16,229 nucleotides of DNA from an uncultured Methanomethylovorans sp. (GCA_937968035.1 CALBTS010000304.1:1-16229); one strand, 5' to 3'. Counted from the first letter of the stretch, positions 7,448-16,011 are shown. Notes: generated from the sequence alone by a model not told the origin. Numbers and translations: made by a program.

Positions 7448-9277
7448 TCAAATAGCAGGTACAGTTTTTTCGTCCAATGCACCGTCTTTCCGGGATCTCT
7501 TGAAGTTTAGTATGAAAGCAGCACCCGAAGGTACGTTGTCTTTCACATCAATGGAGCCGTATCTGTCCATTATAACCCGGGCTATGTAAAGGCCCAGGCC
7601 AGTGTTGCCTTTTTTTCCGTGTCTGAAACCTTCTTTGAAAATATATTGTTTGATCTCAGCCGGTATCCCAATACCATTATCAGCTATCCTCATGCTGCAT
7701 GCTCCGTCATTTTCCAGATTTACAGTTATATCTATCTTAGTGGCATGCCCATGGTCCACAGCGTTCTTGATAACATTATCCATTACGGAATAAAGCCCTT
7801 CATCAGCCATCACTATGCAATTATCTTTCATGTCCATTTCAATGGGATGGTTTTTTGAAACCTCGGATATCACTTTATGGAGATCATATGGTTTTAGTTC
7901 CAGTTGATTGGCGATAACATTCTCCAGTTTTCCCATTTCACGTATGCGATTAAAGCTACGGTTAAGTGCCTTATGGGACATTTCCAGGTATTCTTTGTCA
8001 TTATTTTCTTTAAAGGCATCCAGGGACATGGAAAGGACTGTGAGGTCATTGGAGATATCATGCCTGAGGATCTTATTGATGACCATGAGCATTTCAGTAA
8101 GGTTTTCCTGAGATCTTTCTAATTCTTTACTTTTTGTTATGTCCTTGCTGACTATCACTATCTCACCGGAAGAGAGCCTGTAAAGATATAGCTCCCGCCA
8201 GCCTTCAATACGGCTGTCACGGTAGTATAGTTCTGGAATTACGATCTGGTCCCCGGTTTCCCATACTCTGTGAATGACATCCATAAGCTTACTTTCGTGT
8301 ACAGCCGAATAGACCTCAGTAAAGTTTTTTCCTAGAACTTCGTTTTTATGGATAGAGCTTAACTTCTCAGCAGCAGGGTTTATGTCCTTGAATCGAAAAC
8401 TTTGGCCTCTGTCCAGGGTTTCGAGTACAGCAACACCACTACTAAGATTTTCAAAAAGCTCCTGGAATCTTTCCTTCTCTTCTCTTAGCATATGGTCTTT
8501 CTTGACAATGTCCTTGGACAGAAGGTCATAGGGATGCACAAAAGCCGTCACCACTATTGCCTTGTATATAAAATAGAACGCCAAGAGCTTGAATAAATGC
8601 CCGGTAAGGTTAAAGAAACCATACACATCTTTATACAATGTAAAGGCGAGCTCTGCCAGTACTGCAACCGCTATGGATGCTATCAGCATATTAAGTACAA
8701 AAGGTTCGAATTGATCTTTTTCCTTCCAGAGCAATCCCAGGGCACCGATGAACATGCCTGCTATCAGGTATTCGCTGTATATCTTGAAAGTTGTGAGTCC
8801 TGTATCCTCTATGTAACATGCGGGAAAAGTGTTTGAAAATATGGATACCAGAAGAATAGTTGTTATGATGGCATATATCCCCAGTGTGGAATATGCCTTC
8901 AGCTCTTTTTTCATTATCACTGGAGCAACAAGGAAAGTGGCTGCTTCCAGATACCTTGCACCGATCCATAATTGAGTAGGGAGATTTGCATCTTGTGTGG
9001 GAAATACTCCCATGCCTTTGTATGCTAATGCATGGAAGAGTTCAATGATCGCGATGAACAAATAAGATATTCCGAGAAAAAGCAGGTAATTGTTCCGAAT
9101 GGTTCCCTTGGAGAACCAAGTGATCATAAAAAGCATCACGGCTATAATTATGATGGCCATCTCAACAAGAGTGTGGAACAACAGGTAACTATACACGCTG
9201 GCAAAATATAAGGCTGTGATGACGATCAAACTGACAATGGCCTCTGAACCAGTAAGGAGCTTCCATTCAGTTTTCAA
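7448..9277 (-). CDS. Membrane sensor histidine kinase with MASE3 and PAS domains
   Basis: Residues are numbered from the longer GTG reading at 9289; TTG 9277 (residue 5) is chosen because GGAGGT sits at 9287-9282, overlapping that GTG and four bases before the TTG. The first 250 residues hold about eight membrane helices of the MASE3 type (ELFHALAYKGMGVFP, WIGARYLEAATFLVAP). Then come a PAS domain (about 270-390), an archaeal-type dimerisation helix with H410 in ILRHDISNDLTVL, and HATPase_c with N509 (DNVIKNAVDHG), ADNGIGIP and GNTGLGLYIA. It should sit in the cytoplasmic membrane and phosphorylate itself on H410. No response regulator is adjacent, so its partner is unknown. It is transcribed away from the LVIVD-repeat surface-protein gene. 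The domain calls are secure; the start is uncertain by four codons. Confidence 0.93.
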   Translation of the reverse strand: MKTEWKLLTGSEAIVSLIVITALYFASVYSYLLFHTLVEMAIIIIAVMLFMITWFSKGTIRNNYLLFLGISYLFIAIIELFHALAYKGMGVFPTQDANLPTQLWIGARYLEAATFLVAPVIMKKELKAYSTLGIYAIITTILLVSIFSNTFPACYIEDTGLTTFKIYSEYLIAGMFIGALGLLWKEKDQFEPFVLNMLIASIAVAVLAELAFTLYKDVYGFFNLTGHLFKLLAFYFIYKAIVVTAFVHPYDLLSKDIVKKDHMLREEKERFQELFENLSSGVAVLETLDRGQSFRFKDINPAAEKLSSIHKNEVLGKNFTEVYSAVHESKLMDVIHRVWETGDQIVIPELYYRDSRIEGWRELYLYRLSSGEIVIVSKDITKSKELERSQENLTEMLMVINKILRHDISNDLTVLSMSLDAFKENNDKEYLEMSHKALNRSFNRIREMGKLENVIANQLELKPYDLHKVISEVSKNHPIEMDMKDNCIVMADEGLYSVMDNVIKNAVDHGHATKIDITVNLENDGACSMRIADNGIGIPAEIKQYIFKEGFRHGKKGNTGLGLYIARVIMDRYGSIDVKDNVPSGAAFILNFKRSRKDGALDEKTVPAI

Positions 9278-9340
9278 ACCGACCTCCACATTTAAAAAGT
9301 TTTATCTCATCACTTCCCCATTTGGAATATTGGTCATGTC

Positions 9341-9350
9341 TATTATATAA
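9341..9350 (-). promoter_or_regulatory. TATA box of the MASE3 kinase
   Basis: The minus strand reads TTATATAATA, a good archaeal TATA match, about 64 bases before the TTG start. Expected initiation near 9316 gives a leader of about 40 bases ending in the GGAGGT ribosome binding site. Confidence 0.5.
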
Positions 9351-9614
9351 CTTATGCATATGAATCAACGCAGCACTTTTTGAGAGCATTAATTGCATAT
9401 GTCTGTAACCAGATCGGTTTTGTAAAACGTGGGAGAAGATACTGTAAAAAAAGTGTGTCGTAACTAGCTGCATTTTAACCATTTATGTTTCAGCGTTGAG
9501 TTCTGTTAGAATAAAAACCGAGTTTTGCTTCACGTTTCATGTGTCATATTGTTGAATATACAGATGTTGCAACTGATCTATGTCAAGTGTGCAAAAGTTG
9601 ATTATCAAAAGCTC

Positions 9615-9623
9615 TAAATATAA
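9615..9623 (+). promoter_or_regulatory. Candidate TATA box of the LVIVD-repeat gene
   Basis: TAAATATAA lies 77 bases before the ATG at 9700, which would give a leader of about 50 bases. The surrounding sequence is AT-rich throughout, and other near matches (for example at about 9633 and 9647) cannot be excluded. Confidence 0.35.
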
Positions 9624-9699
9624 TTAAATCAGTATATTAAGTGAAGTATATTTTTTAAAAACAATTCTATGTCCTCTCTGATAAGGACTGGTGATAAAA

Positions 9700-12321
9700 A
9701 TGCAAACCAATCTAAGTAGAAAAATCAATTGTGGAATCATATTGTTACTTCTGGTAATGGTCTCAGGGGTCAGTACTGCCGCCGAAATCAACATGGATTT
9801 CGTAAGCAGGCTCGGCGGAGGCATTACCGGGGTCGCAGTTTCAGGCAATTATGCCTACCTTGGACAGGGACAGGATATCGTTGTGATGGATATCACAAAT
9901 GATGCCGATCCGACAAAAGTAGCAACTTATACTACTGATGGTATCGTTTCAGATATTGTAATATCAGGAACCAACGCCTATGTGGCAGACGACACGGGTG
10001 GTTTTTTGATAATCGATATTACTACTCCTTCTTCTCCAACCCTGATCGGCAAATACACAGGAGCAGGTAACGTAATGGGCGTTGCCATTTCAGGCAATTA
10101 TGCCTACATTAGCTGTCGTGTCGATGGTCTTGAAATTCTAGATATCTCAACTCCTTCTTTGTCGATGACCCGTACAGGTCGCTATGACACTACCGGAAAT
10201 GCACAGGATGTTGCTGTTTCAGGCCAGTATGCCTATGTAGCAGATGGTGCGAACCTTACTGTTGTAAATGTCAATACTCCAGCATCCCCAACACTTGAAG
10301 ATTATCTCCCCATTGCGGGTGCAACAAATGATCATGGTGCAATAGATATCACTATATCAGGCAATTATGCCCATGTAGCATGTGGTGCGGTTGGTGTTGC
10401 GGTTGTCAACATTACTGATCCTTCCAACGTAGCCCTTGCAGATACCCTTGACACTGGTGGCAACGCAGAGAACATTGCTGTCAACGGGACCTATGCCTAT
10501 GTTGCAGATGGGACCAATGGCCTTTTGATCCTTAATATTACAGATACTTCTAATATCGCTCTTGCAGCCAATCAGAGCATTGACGGACATTCATATTGTG
10601 TTGCTGTCTCAGACAACATTGCCTATGTAGCTTCCGGTTTCAGTGGTCTTACGAATGTAGATATCACGAATCCTTTATTATCAAGCATTGTTGGTAATTA
10701 TGCCAGTGCAGGTTATGCCCGTGATGTTGTCTTTGCAAACGATAATATCTATGTAGCCCACGGTCATGGTGGTGTCTTGAAAGTGGATGTTATGCATCCC
10801 TCTTCAGCAAGTATCACAGACACTTATGAAACAGATGGTTTTGCATCCGGTGTTACAGCATCAGGTAATTATGTCTATGTAGCTGCCGGTGAAAGCGGCC
10901 TTATAGTGCTGGATGCTTCAGGTTCAACGCTTAGTGAGTTAGACACAGCGACTTTCGGAGACTTTGCATATGATGTTGCCGTCTCAGGCGATTATGCTTA
11001 TGTAGCCGCTAACGCCAGTGGTCTTTTAATATATGACATCAGTACGAAGACTGCCATAAGTCCGGAAGGTACTTATGACACAAACGGAACTGCAGAAGAT
11101 ATCGTAGTCTCAGATAATTATGCCTATGTTGCAGATGGTGACAATGGTCTTGTGGTCGTGGATATCAGTAATGAAGCCTTGCCGACTCTTGCAGGCCATT
11201 ATGATACCACAGGCTATGCACAAGGTATCGCCCTTTCAGGCAACTATGCATATGTGGCCGATGAAAGCACTGGTCTTGTGGTCCTGAACGTCAGTGATGT
11301 TTCCAGTATAACCGTTGCTGATACTTATGATACTACCGGATCTGCAAGTGCTGTTGCTGTCTCAGGAAATTATGCCTATGTGGCAGATGATACCCGTGGA
11401 GTCATTGCTCTGAATGTATCCGATGCTTCTTCAGTGACCCTTGTAGATAGTTTCAACACAGTAGGTACCTCCTATGGTGTTGCGGTTTCAGGTAATGACC
11501 TCTATGTCGCTGACCATGGTAATGGTCTCGTAATTTTAACGCTGCGTCCAGACAATGTCTATGACAGTGTAGGTGTTTATAATAACGATGGTACTTGGGC
11601 TCAGTGGCGCACAACTCTCGAATATGCAGAAATAGTCGGATTCGGCTGGGCAAACACTGAACCTATAGTAGGCGATTGGGACGGAGACGGAGTTGAAGAA
11701 GTAGGTGTATACAACCGTGATGGAAACAACTTCGTTATTCAGGGTACATCTGGAGCTGAAATAATTGGTCTTGGCTGGTCTGGTGTAACGCCTGTCGTTG
11801 GAGACTGGAATGGTGATGGTGCTGAAGAAGTTGGTGTTTACAACAATGAGGGTACTTGGGCTCTGTGGAACACAACTAATAATAGTGCCGATATCATTGG
11901 GTTTGGCTGGGCAAACACTGAGCCAGTCGTAGGTGACTGGGATGGAGACAACGTTACTGAGCTTGGTGTATACAACACCGATGGAAATAACTTCGTCATT
12001 CAGGGTACATCCGGGCCTGAAGTCATCGGTCTTGGCTGGTCAGGTGTAACGCCTGTAGTCGGAGACTGGAATGGCGATGGCTCTGAAGAAGTAGGTGTAT
12101 ACAACAATGATGGTACCTGGGTTCTGTCGGGCGTTGGTGAAATAGGGTTCGGCTGGGCAAACACTGAACCTATTGTAGGCGACTGGGACGGAGACAACAC
12201 TACCGATCTTGGTGTGTACAACACTGCAGGAAACAATTTCGTGATCCAGACTGACTCAGGACATGAGATCATAGGTCTTGGCTGGACAGGTGTGACCCCT
12301 GTTGCAGGCACCTGGACATGA
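9700..12321 (+). CDS. Large secreted protein: 14 LVIVD repeats plus six VCBS/FG-GAP-like units
   Basis: The start at ATG 9700 (873 residues) is preferred because GGTGA (9690-9694) is five bases upstream; a GTG at 9691 lies within that site. Residues 1-28 are a signal peptide (CGIILLLLVMVSG, cleavage near STAA). Residues about 29-620 contain 14 repeats of about 42 residues with the pattern VAVSGNYAYVADG...GLVVVDIS, the LVIVD family, which forms beta-propellers; 14 would suit two seven-bladed propellers, an inference. Residues 624-873 contain six units of 39-44 residues with GVYN...G, GFGWANTEP or GLGWSGVTP, and GDWDGDG, whose Asp/Asn ladder resembles calcium-binding VCBS/FG-GAP units; A and B versions alternate. 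The protein ends in GTWT with no PGF-CTERM, so it may be released or held by other contacts. Role is probably surface binding or adhesion, not shown. No catalytic motif is visible. Confidence 0.9.
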   Translation: MQTNLSRKINCGIILLLLVMVSGVSTAAEINMDFVSRLGGGITGVAVSGNYAYLGQGQDIVVMDITNDADPTKVATYTTDGIVSDIVISGTNAYVADDTGGFLIIDITTPSSPTLIGKYTGAGNVMGVAISGNYAYISCRVDGLEILDISTPSLSMTRTGRYDTTGNAQDVAVSGQYAYVADGANLTVVNVNTPASPTLEDYLPIAGATNDHGAIDITISGNYAHVACGAVGVAVVNITDPSNVALADTLDTGGNAENIAVNGTYAYVADGTNGLLILNITDTSNIALAANQSIDGHSYCVAVSDNIAYVASGFSGLTNVDITNPLLSSIVGNYASAGYARDVVFANDNIYVAHGHGGVLKVDVMHPSSASITDTYETDGFASGVTASGNYVYVAAGESGLIVLDASGSTLSELDTATFGDFAYDVAVSGDYAYVAANASGLLIYDISTKTAISPEGTYDTNGTAEDIVVSDNYAYVADGDNGLVVVDISNEALPTLAGHYDTTGYAQGIALSGNYAYVADESTGLVVLNVSDVSSITVADTYDTTGSASAVAVSGNYAYVADDTRGVIALNVSDASSVTLVDSFNTVGTSYGVAVSGNDLYVADHGNGLVILTLRPDNVYDSVGVYNNDGTWAQWRTTLEYAEIVGFGWANTEPIVGDWDGDGVEEVGVYNRDGNNFVIQGTSGAEIIGLGWSGVTPVVGDWNGDGAEEVGVYNNEGTWALWNTTNNSADIIGFGWANTEPVVGDWDGDNVTELGVYNTDGNNFVIQGTSGPEVIGLGWSGVTPVVGDWNGDGSEEVGVYNNDGTWVLSGVGEIGFGWANTEPIVGDWDGDNTTDLGVYNTAGNNFVIQTDSGHEIIGLGWTGVTPVAGTWT
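11569..12318 (+). repeat. Six alternating coding repeats, about 117-132 bp each
   Basis: Six units encode GVYN...GW...P.VGDWDGD modules of 43 or 44 residues, with the fifth shortened to 39 and the sixth ending at the stop. Odd units carry WANTEP, even units WSGVTP or WTGVTP. At DNA level 11641-11688 and 12148-12195 differ at only 2 of 48 positions, which suggests recent duplication or gene conversion. Confidence 0.85.
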
Positions 12322-12322
12322 T

Positions 12323-12342
12323 CTCCTTTTTTTTAAAAGGAG
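12323..12342 (+). terminator. Hairpin directly after the LVIVD gene
   Basis: CTCCTTTT (12323-12330) pairs perfectly with AAAAGGAG (12335-12342) around a TTTT loop, one base after the stop codon. The T-rich arm and loop give an eight-T run of the kind that ends archaeal transcripts. Confidence 0.55.
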
Positions 12343-12391
12343 TTAGCAATAGCCAGAATATTCGAAAACTATGGTGTGCTTTTGCACGGAT

Positions 12392-12423
12392 GTAGAAGTT
12401 TATGGTGGGAAATAAACTTCTAC
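12392..12423. terminator. Strong 11-bp hairpin between convergent genes
   Basis: GTAGAAGTTTA (12392-12402) pairs perfectly with TAAACTTCTAC (12413-12423) around a 10-base loop. It lies between the LVIVD gene and the convergent glycosyltransferase gene and is followed on the plus strand by a T run near 12430. It may end transcripts, or protect the 3' end of either one. Confidence 0.5.
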
Positions 12424-12460
12424 CCAATCTTTTTTAAAATCTGTTCAATGAAGATCAGCC

Positions 12461-13636
12461 TTAAGTTTGTTTTTGGCCACGATCAAATGAGCTAAACAAT
12501 TCTAAATATTTTCTTTCAATTATGTCCCATGAATAATTCTTTTCCACATATCTTTTTCCATTTTCACCCATCTTAACTTTTATCTGATCATTTGAGCAGA
12601 AATATCTGAAGCATTCTCTGAATTCCTCATAGTTCTGATACCACAGACCTGCATTGCTTCTCAGGCAATGTCCTTTTAACACGTCACATTCACCATTGAC
12701 CAATACTGCTGTTCCACAGCCCATTGCTTCCAGGGTTACCAGAGATAAGCTTTCATAAGGTGAAGGCATTATCAAAAATTGCGCATCTCTCAGCAAAGAA
12801 TATTTTTCATCTTCGGAGATGAAACCAAGATATTTTATTTTCTCGTGCTTTGGTATCTCTATTGCATCCAGGCCTGCAAGTACAAGGGTGGGAATGTCCG
12901 GAAACTCCTTCAGTAATCTCTGATAGTATTCGAATAATTGATAACAACCTTTTGATCCTTCGATCCTGCCAATATATAGCACATAATCCATACGTTCCAG
13001 CATTTCAGTATGCTGTATACTATCTGGAACCTCTATCCCACACCCTATAATGTCAGATACTTTTTCTTTTCCGATACCCACTTTTCTTTCAACCAGCTTT
13101 TTCTCTTCAGGTGTGCAATATATAATCCCATTTGCACTTTCAAATATCTCTTTTGTTGTGCTAAGGTCAAGAGCAGGATCATTTTCAGCAAAGGGAACGA
13201 TCAGCGATCTGGTTCCAGCCTCCTTTATCCCATAATATGTTGGATAATATCGGAATGTAAAAAAAACAAAGCAATCATAGTTATCCCTGTTATGGGAAAT
13301 GTACTGCACCAGTCCGGGGCAATTTGGCCCCTGTTCGTTTATCCATGAGATCTCATCGTTTATTGTATGTGCAGAGTAATAAACAGCTTCCTGTATCTTT
13401 GTATGTTTATTTGGATTTCTTTTTGCTGCGTTCCTGAACCTATGTATACGAACCCCACTTATTATATCAAGACCTTCAGGATATTCATTTTTCCAGAAAT
13501 GATACTCTGCTGCACAGGTAGTAAGAATTTCTATCTCATGGTATTGTCTCATTCTCTCGGCTACCAGTCTTGTGAAGTATTCGGCACCTCCGACAATATC
13601 TTCTCCATACCTTTGGACAACAAAAGCTATCTTCAA
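12461..13636 (-). CDS. GT4-family glycosyltransferase
   Basis: A 391-residue GT-B enzyme that transfers a sugar from a nucleotide-sugar donor to a glycan or lipid-linked acceptor. The N-terminus KIAFVVQRYGEDIVGGAEYF is the usual first strand and acceptor-side glycine loop. The C-terminal donor half has VLYIGRIEGSKG (219-230) and the E-x7-E motif at E295/E303 in SPYESLSLVTLEAMGCG. The start is placed at TTG 13636: GGAGAT lies 9 bases upstream, and the conserved family N-terminus begins exactly there. A GTG at 13690 would add 18 unrelated residues and overlap the previous gene by 52 bases. The TTG follows the preceding gene's TAA by two bases, so the two are translationally close and co-transcribed. 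Probable role is assembly of a surface polysaccharide or protein-linked glycan; donor and acceptor are unknown. No membrane segment is visible. Confidence 0.93.
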   Translation of the reverse strand: MKIAFVVQRYGEDIVGGAEYFTRLVAERMRQYHEIEILTTCAAEYHFWKNEYPEGLDIISGVRIHRFRNAAKRNPNKHTKIQEAVYYSAHTINDEISWINEQGPNCPGLVQYISHNRDNYDCFVFFTFRYYPTYYGIKEAGTRSLIVPFAENDPALDLSTTKEIFESANGIIYCTPEEKKLVERKVGIGKEKVSDIIGCGIEVPDSIQHTEMLERMDYVLYIGRIEGSKGCYQLFEYYQRLLKEFPDIPTLVLAGLDAIEIPKHEKIKYLGFISEDEKYSLLRDAQFLIMPSPYESLSLVTLEAMGCGTAVLVNGECDVLKGHCLRSNAGLWYQNYEEFRECFRYFCSNDQIKVKMGENGKRYVEKNYSWDIIERKYLELFSSFDRGQKQT

Positions 13637-13638
13637 GT

Positions 13639-16011
13639 TTAAGCTATCTCCTTCAATTTTGCAATTATGGATGCTGCGATCTTGTCCCACGAATATCTGG
13701 ATTCAACAAGTTTCCTCGCGTTTAGCCTTAACCTATTTCGTAAGGTTTCCGTGTTCATCAGTTCGATTATTTTTTCACGCATCTGATCTTCGGTACATAT
13801 CAAGGCATGTATCCCATTTTCAATATCCAGACCTCTTGCACCTGTAGGAGTGCTGATGGTGGGGATGCCTGCACTCATATAGTCCAGCATCTTTAAATTC
13901 GTTCCCGAGCCGCTGAACATGGGATTTATGGCCAGGTCTGCCAGCTTATAAAGCTCATATTTCTCATCTTCATCGACAACACCGAAAGCCAGAACATTTT
14001 TCGGGAAATCTTCATATTCGTGCATATAATAATGTTTTATACTTCCGATAACTAAAAAAACACAGTCCGATAATTTGCTGGTGATCTCATCCAGAATGAA
14101 CTTTAAAGCCTCCAAATTCGGGGGATGCCAGCTACCAATAAATAGAATAGTGCGGTGATCAGATAGTCCAACTTCTTTTTTCAGCTGCTTCTTTTCTTCC
14201 AGGCTTATAAGTTCAATTTTTGATGCATCCACTCCATTAGGAGTTACAAGGATCTTATTTCGGGCAATGCCATATAAGAGCATCAGATGCTCCTTATCTT
14301 CATCAGAGGTTGTAAAAACAAGATCCGACCTTTCAGCCGCTTCTTTCTCAATATCGAATACCTTTTGAGAGTAACGGATACCTGCGTAGTCCTTTTTAAG
14401 AAGGTATTCTACATTGTGTGATTCATATACGATGATCTTTTCATTCAGATCGACCCAGTTTTTCAGCACAAAAAGGTATGGGTGTGAGAATATAACTATG
14501 TCGGCGTCATCAGCCAGCTTTTTTACTTTTTCAATGTAGTTCTCTGATCTTTCAACAAGATCTATCATGAGGACATCATATAGGTTCAAACCAGTCTTTC
14601 CTTCTATCTCCCACTGGCACCTTGCGTGTTCGATGCTCTGTGGAATACATATTTGTGTCAGTCCATTCTTCAAGATAAGTTTCTGCTCCTCCTTATCATT
14701 TTCAATTATGGAGCAAATGGTCACATCAAATTTCTTTGCAAGTCTGGAATATATATTATATAGCCTTTGCTGGCCTCCCCCTCTTGGCGGATAACAGGAG
14801 TAAGTAGCCAATACAAGGACCTTCTTTTTTCTCTGGGATCGGATATCTCTTTCTCCTATCAGTTTAGCTACAAAGTCATTCCATGAGATCTTTTTTACTT
14901 TTTCATTTGCAAGAAGTCCCATTTTTCTGGCTTCTTCCACATGTTCAACGAAATAATTTATTTTATCTGCGATATGTTTAGGTTCAGGGTCAACTATAAA
15001 CCCGGTTTTTGAATCCGACACAAATTCCAGGGGGCCACCACTGTCAAATGCTGTTATAACAGGTTTGGCACTCATCATTGCTTCAATGGTGATGTAACCA
15101 TAGTCTTCATCCTGAGGAACGAACAGGACGGCAAGAGCATTTGCATATAGGTCTACCAGTTCATTTTCTGTAACGAACCCAAGGAATTCTATCCTTGTAT
15201 CACCCTGAGCCAGTTCCATGAGCCTGGCCTTTTCGGGTCCCTCACCTGCGATCTTTAACCTGATGTTATGTGGAACGAATTTCATCGCCTCGATCAGCAT
15301 ATCTATACGCTTTGGGCTGTCCAGCCTGCTTGCAGTGAAAAGGTATTCAAAGCCACGACACTCAAAATCCTCTATCTTTGAAGGTGGATATATGACCTTG
15401 ACCCGTGCAGAAGGCGGGAAGTAATCTTGCCGTTTTTTTACATTCTCCGATATAGAAAAATATTCTCTGATGTTCTCATATGACAATGCCCAACGATCAA
15501 GAAAATGGATGATCTTTCTTATGAATGGTCCTGGAAATGTGAATAATTCTTTTGTGTAATTATCCTGTTCGGATCTCAGCTGGAATAGTTTCTGGAACAG
15601 GTCTTCTACGTTCTTGTCCTTTCTGATCCGGATCTCAGTGATATCAAGGATCTCTTTAACAAGGCCGGTTCTGAGTTGAGCAGGAACTTCCGGATCATCA
15701 TTACACAAATGATATGTATCGTACAGTCCCCTTAAAGGATGGACCATATATACTATGTGGTTACGATGTCTGACCATCCATGAAGGATATTTTGTGGAAA
15801 TGATCATATCAAAATGTGATAGGTCCAATTGATAGAATTTATAATATGATTCAACCAGATCCCAGAAGGTATTCTCTTTAGTTGTCAGTTTTATGAGTTC
15901 ACATTGGTGTGAAGTATAATTGTTTATGGCATCCTGCATACCACTGAACAGCAGTTCAGCTCCTCCGATAGTGAAAGGTACAGGACTTGGTGCAATGATT
16001 GCAATTTTCAT
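13639..16011 (-). CDS. Two-domain protein with tandem GT4-type glycosyltransferase domains
   Basis: The 790-residue product contains two complete GT-B-like halves. Domain 1 (1 to about 388) begins MKIAIIAPSPVPFTIGGAE and carries FTASRLDSPKRIDMLI, AGEGPEKARL and the E-x7-E pair E302/E310 in DEDYGYITIEAM. Domain 2 (about 396-790) begins KKVLVLATYSCYPPRGGGQQR and carries TPNGVD, LFIGSWHPPNLEAL and SGSGTNLKMLDYMSAGIP, a GT4 variant in which the first E of E-x7-E is not evident. Such a fusion may add two sugars in succession or pair an active with a structural domain. ATG 16011 is chosen because GAGGT stands about 6 bases upstream; an in-frame TTG at 16071 has no such support. The gene heads an operon with the downstream GT4 gene. 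No membrane segment is seen; it probably acts on the cytoplasmic side of the membrane in glycan assembly. Confidence 0.92.
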   Translation of the reverse strand: MKIAIIAPSPVPFTIGGAELLFSGMQDAINNYTSHQCELIKLTTKENTFWDLVESYYKFYQLDLSHFDMIISTKYPSWMVRHRNHIVYMVHPLRGLYDTYHLCNDDPEVPAQLRTGLVKEILDITEIRIRKDKNVEDLFQKLFQLRSEQDNYTKELFTFPGPFIRKIIHFLDRWALSYENIREYFSISENVKKRQDYFPPSARVKVIYPPSKIEDFECRGFEYLFTASRLDSPKRIDMLIEAMKFVPHNIRLKIAGEGPEKARLMELAQGDTRIEFLGFVTENELVDLYANALAVLFVPQDEDYGYITIEAMMSAKPVITAFDSGGPLEFVSDSKTGFIVDPEPKHIADKINYFVEHVEEARKMGLLANEKVKKISWNDFVAKLIGERDIRSQRKKKVLVLATYSCYPPRGGGQQRLYNIYSRLAKKFDVTICSIIENDKEEQKLILKNGLTQICIPQSIEHARCQWEIEGKTGLNLYDVLMIDLVERSENYIEKVKKLADDADIVIFSHPYLFVLKNWVDLNEKIIVYESHNVEYLLKKDYAGIRYSQKVFDIEKEAAERSDLVFTTSDEDKEHLMLLYGIARNKILVTPNGVDASKIELISLEEKKQLKKEVGLSDHRTILFIGSWHPPNLEALKFILDEITSKLSDCVFLVIGSIKHYYMHEYEDFPKNVLAFGVVDEDEKYELYKLADLAINPMFSGSGTNLKMLDYMSAGIPTISTPTGARGLDIENGIHALICTEDQMREKIIELMNTETLRNRLRLNARKLVESRYSWDKIAASIIAKLKEIA

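Larger units (their letters stand above)
9278..9699. other. Long divergent intergenic region between MASE3 kinase and LVIVD protein
   Basis: About 420 AT-rich bases with no convincing gene. They should hold the promoters of both neighbours. I see a TATA-like box on each strand near the ends, two copies of TGCATATG (9355-9362 and 9394-9401), and a 12-base hairpin (GTTTT-GT-AAAAC, 9417-9428). The middle part, about 9430-9600, shows nothing I recognise; a small RNA cannot be excluded by eye. Confidence 0.6.

Noticed and set aside
9417..9428. Short hairpin GTTTT-GT-AAAAC in the long intergenic region
   Set aside because: A 5-bp AT-rich stem with a 2-base loop is expected by chance and is too tight to fold well.
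9267..9482. A 71-codon open frame upstream of the MASE3 kinase
   Set aside because: It covers the kinase promoter, overlaps the kinase start in another frame, and its product has no recognisable features.
12000..12311. A 103-codon open frame on the minus strand rich in Pro and Ser
   Set aside because: Its repeated sequence simply mirrors the GDWDGDG repeats of the real gene on the other strand.
9805..12318. Regular repeats that might suggest a CRISPR array or noncoding tandem repeat
   Set aside because: The periodicity is in whole codons, the units are degenerate at DNA level, and they encode LVIVD and VCBS-like protein repeats with a signal peptide.
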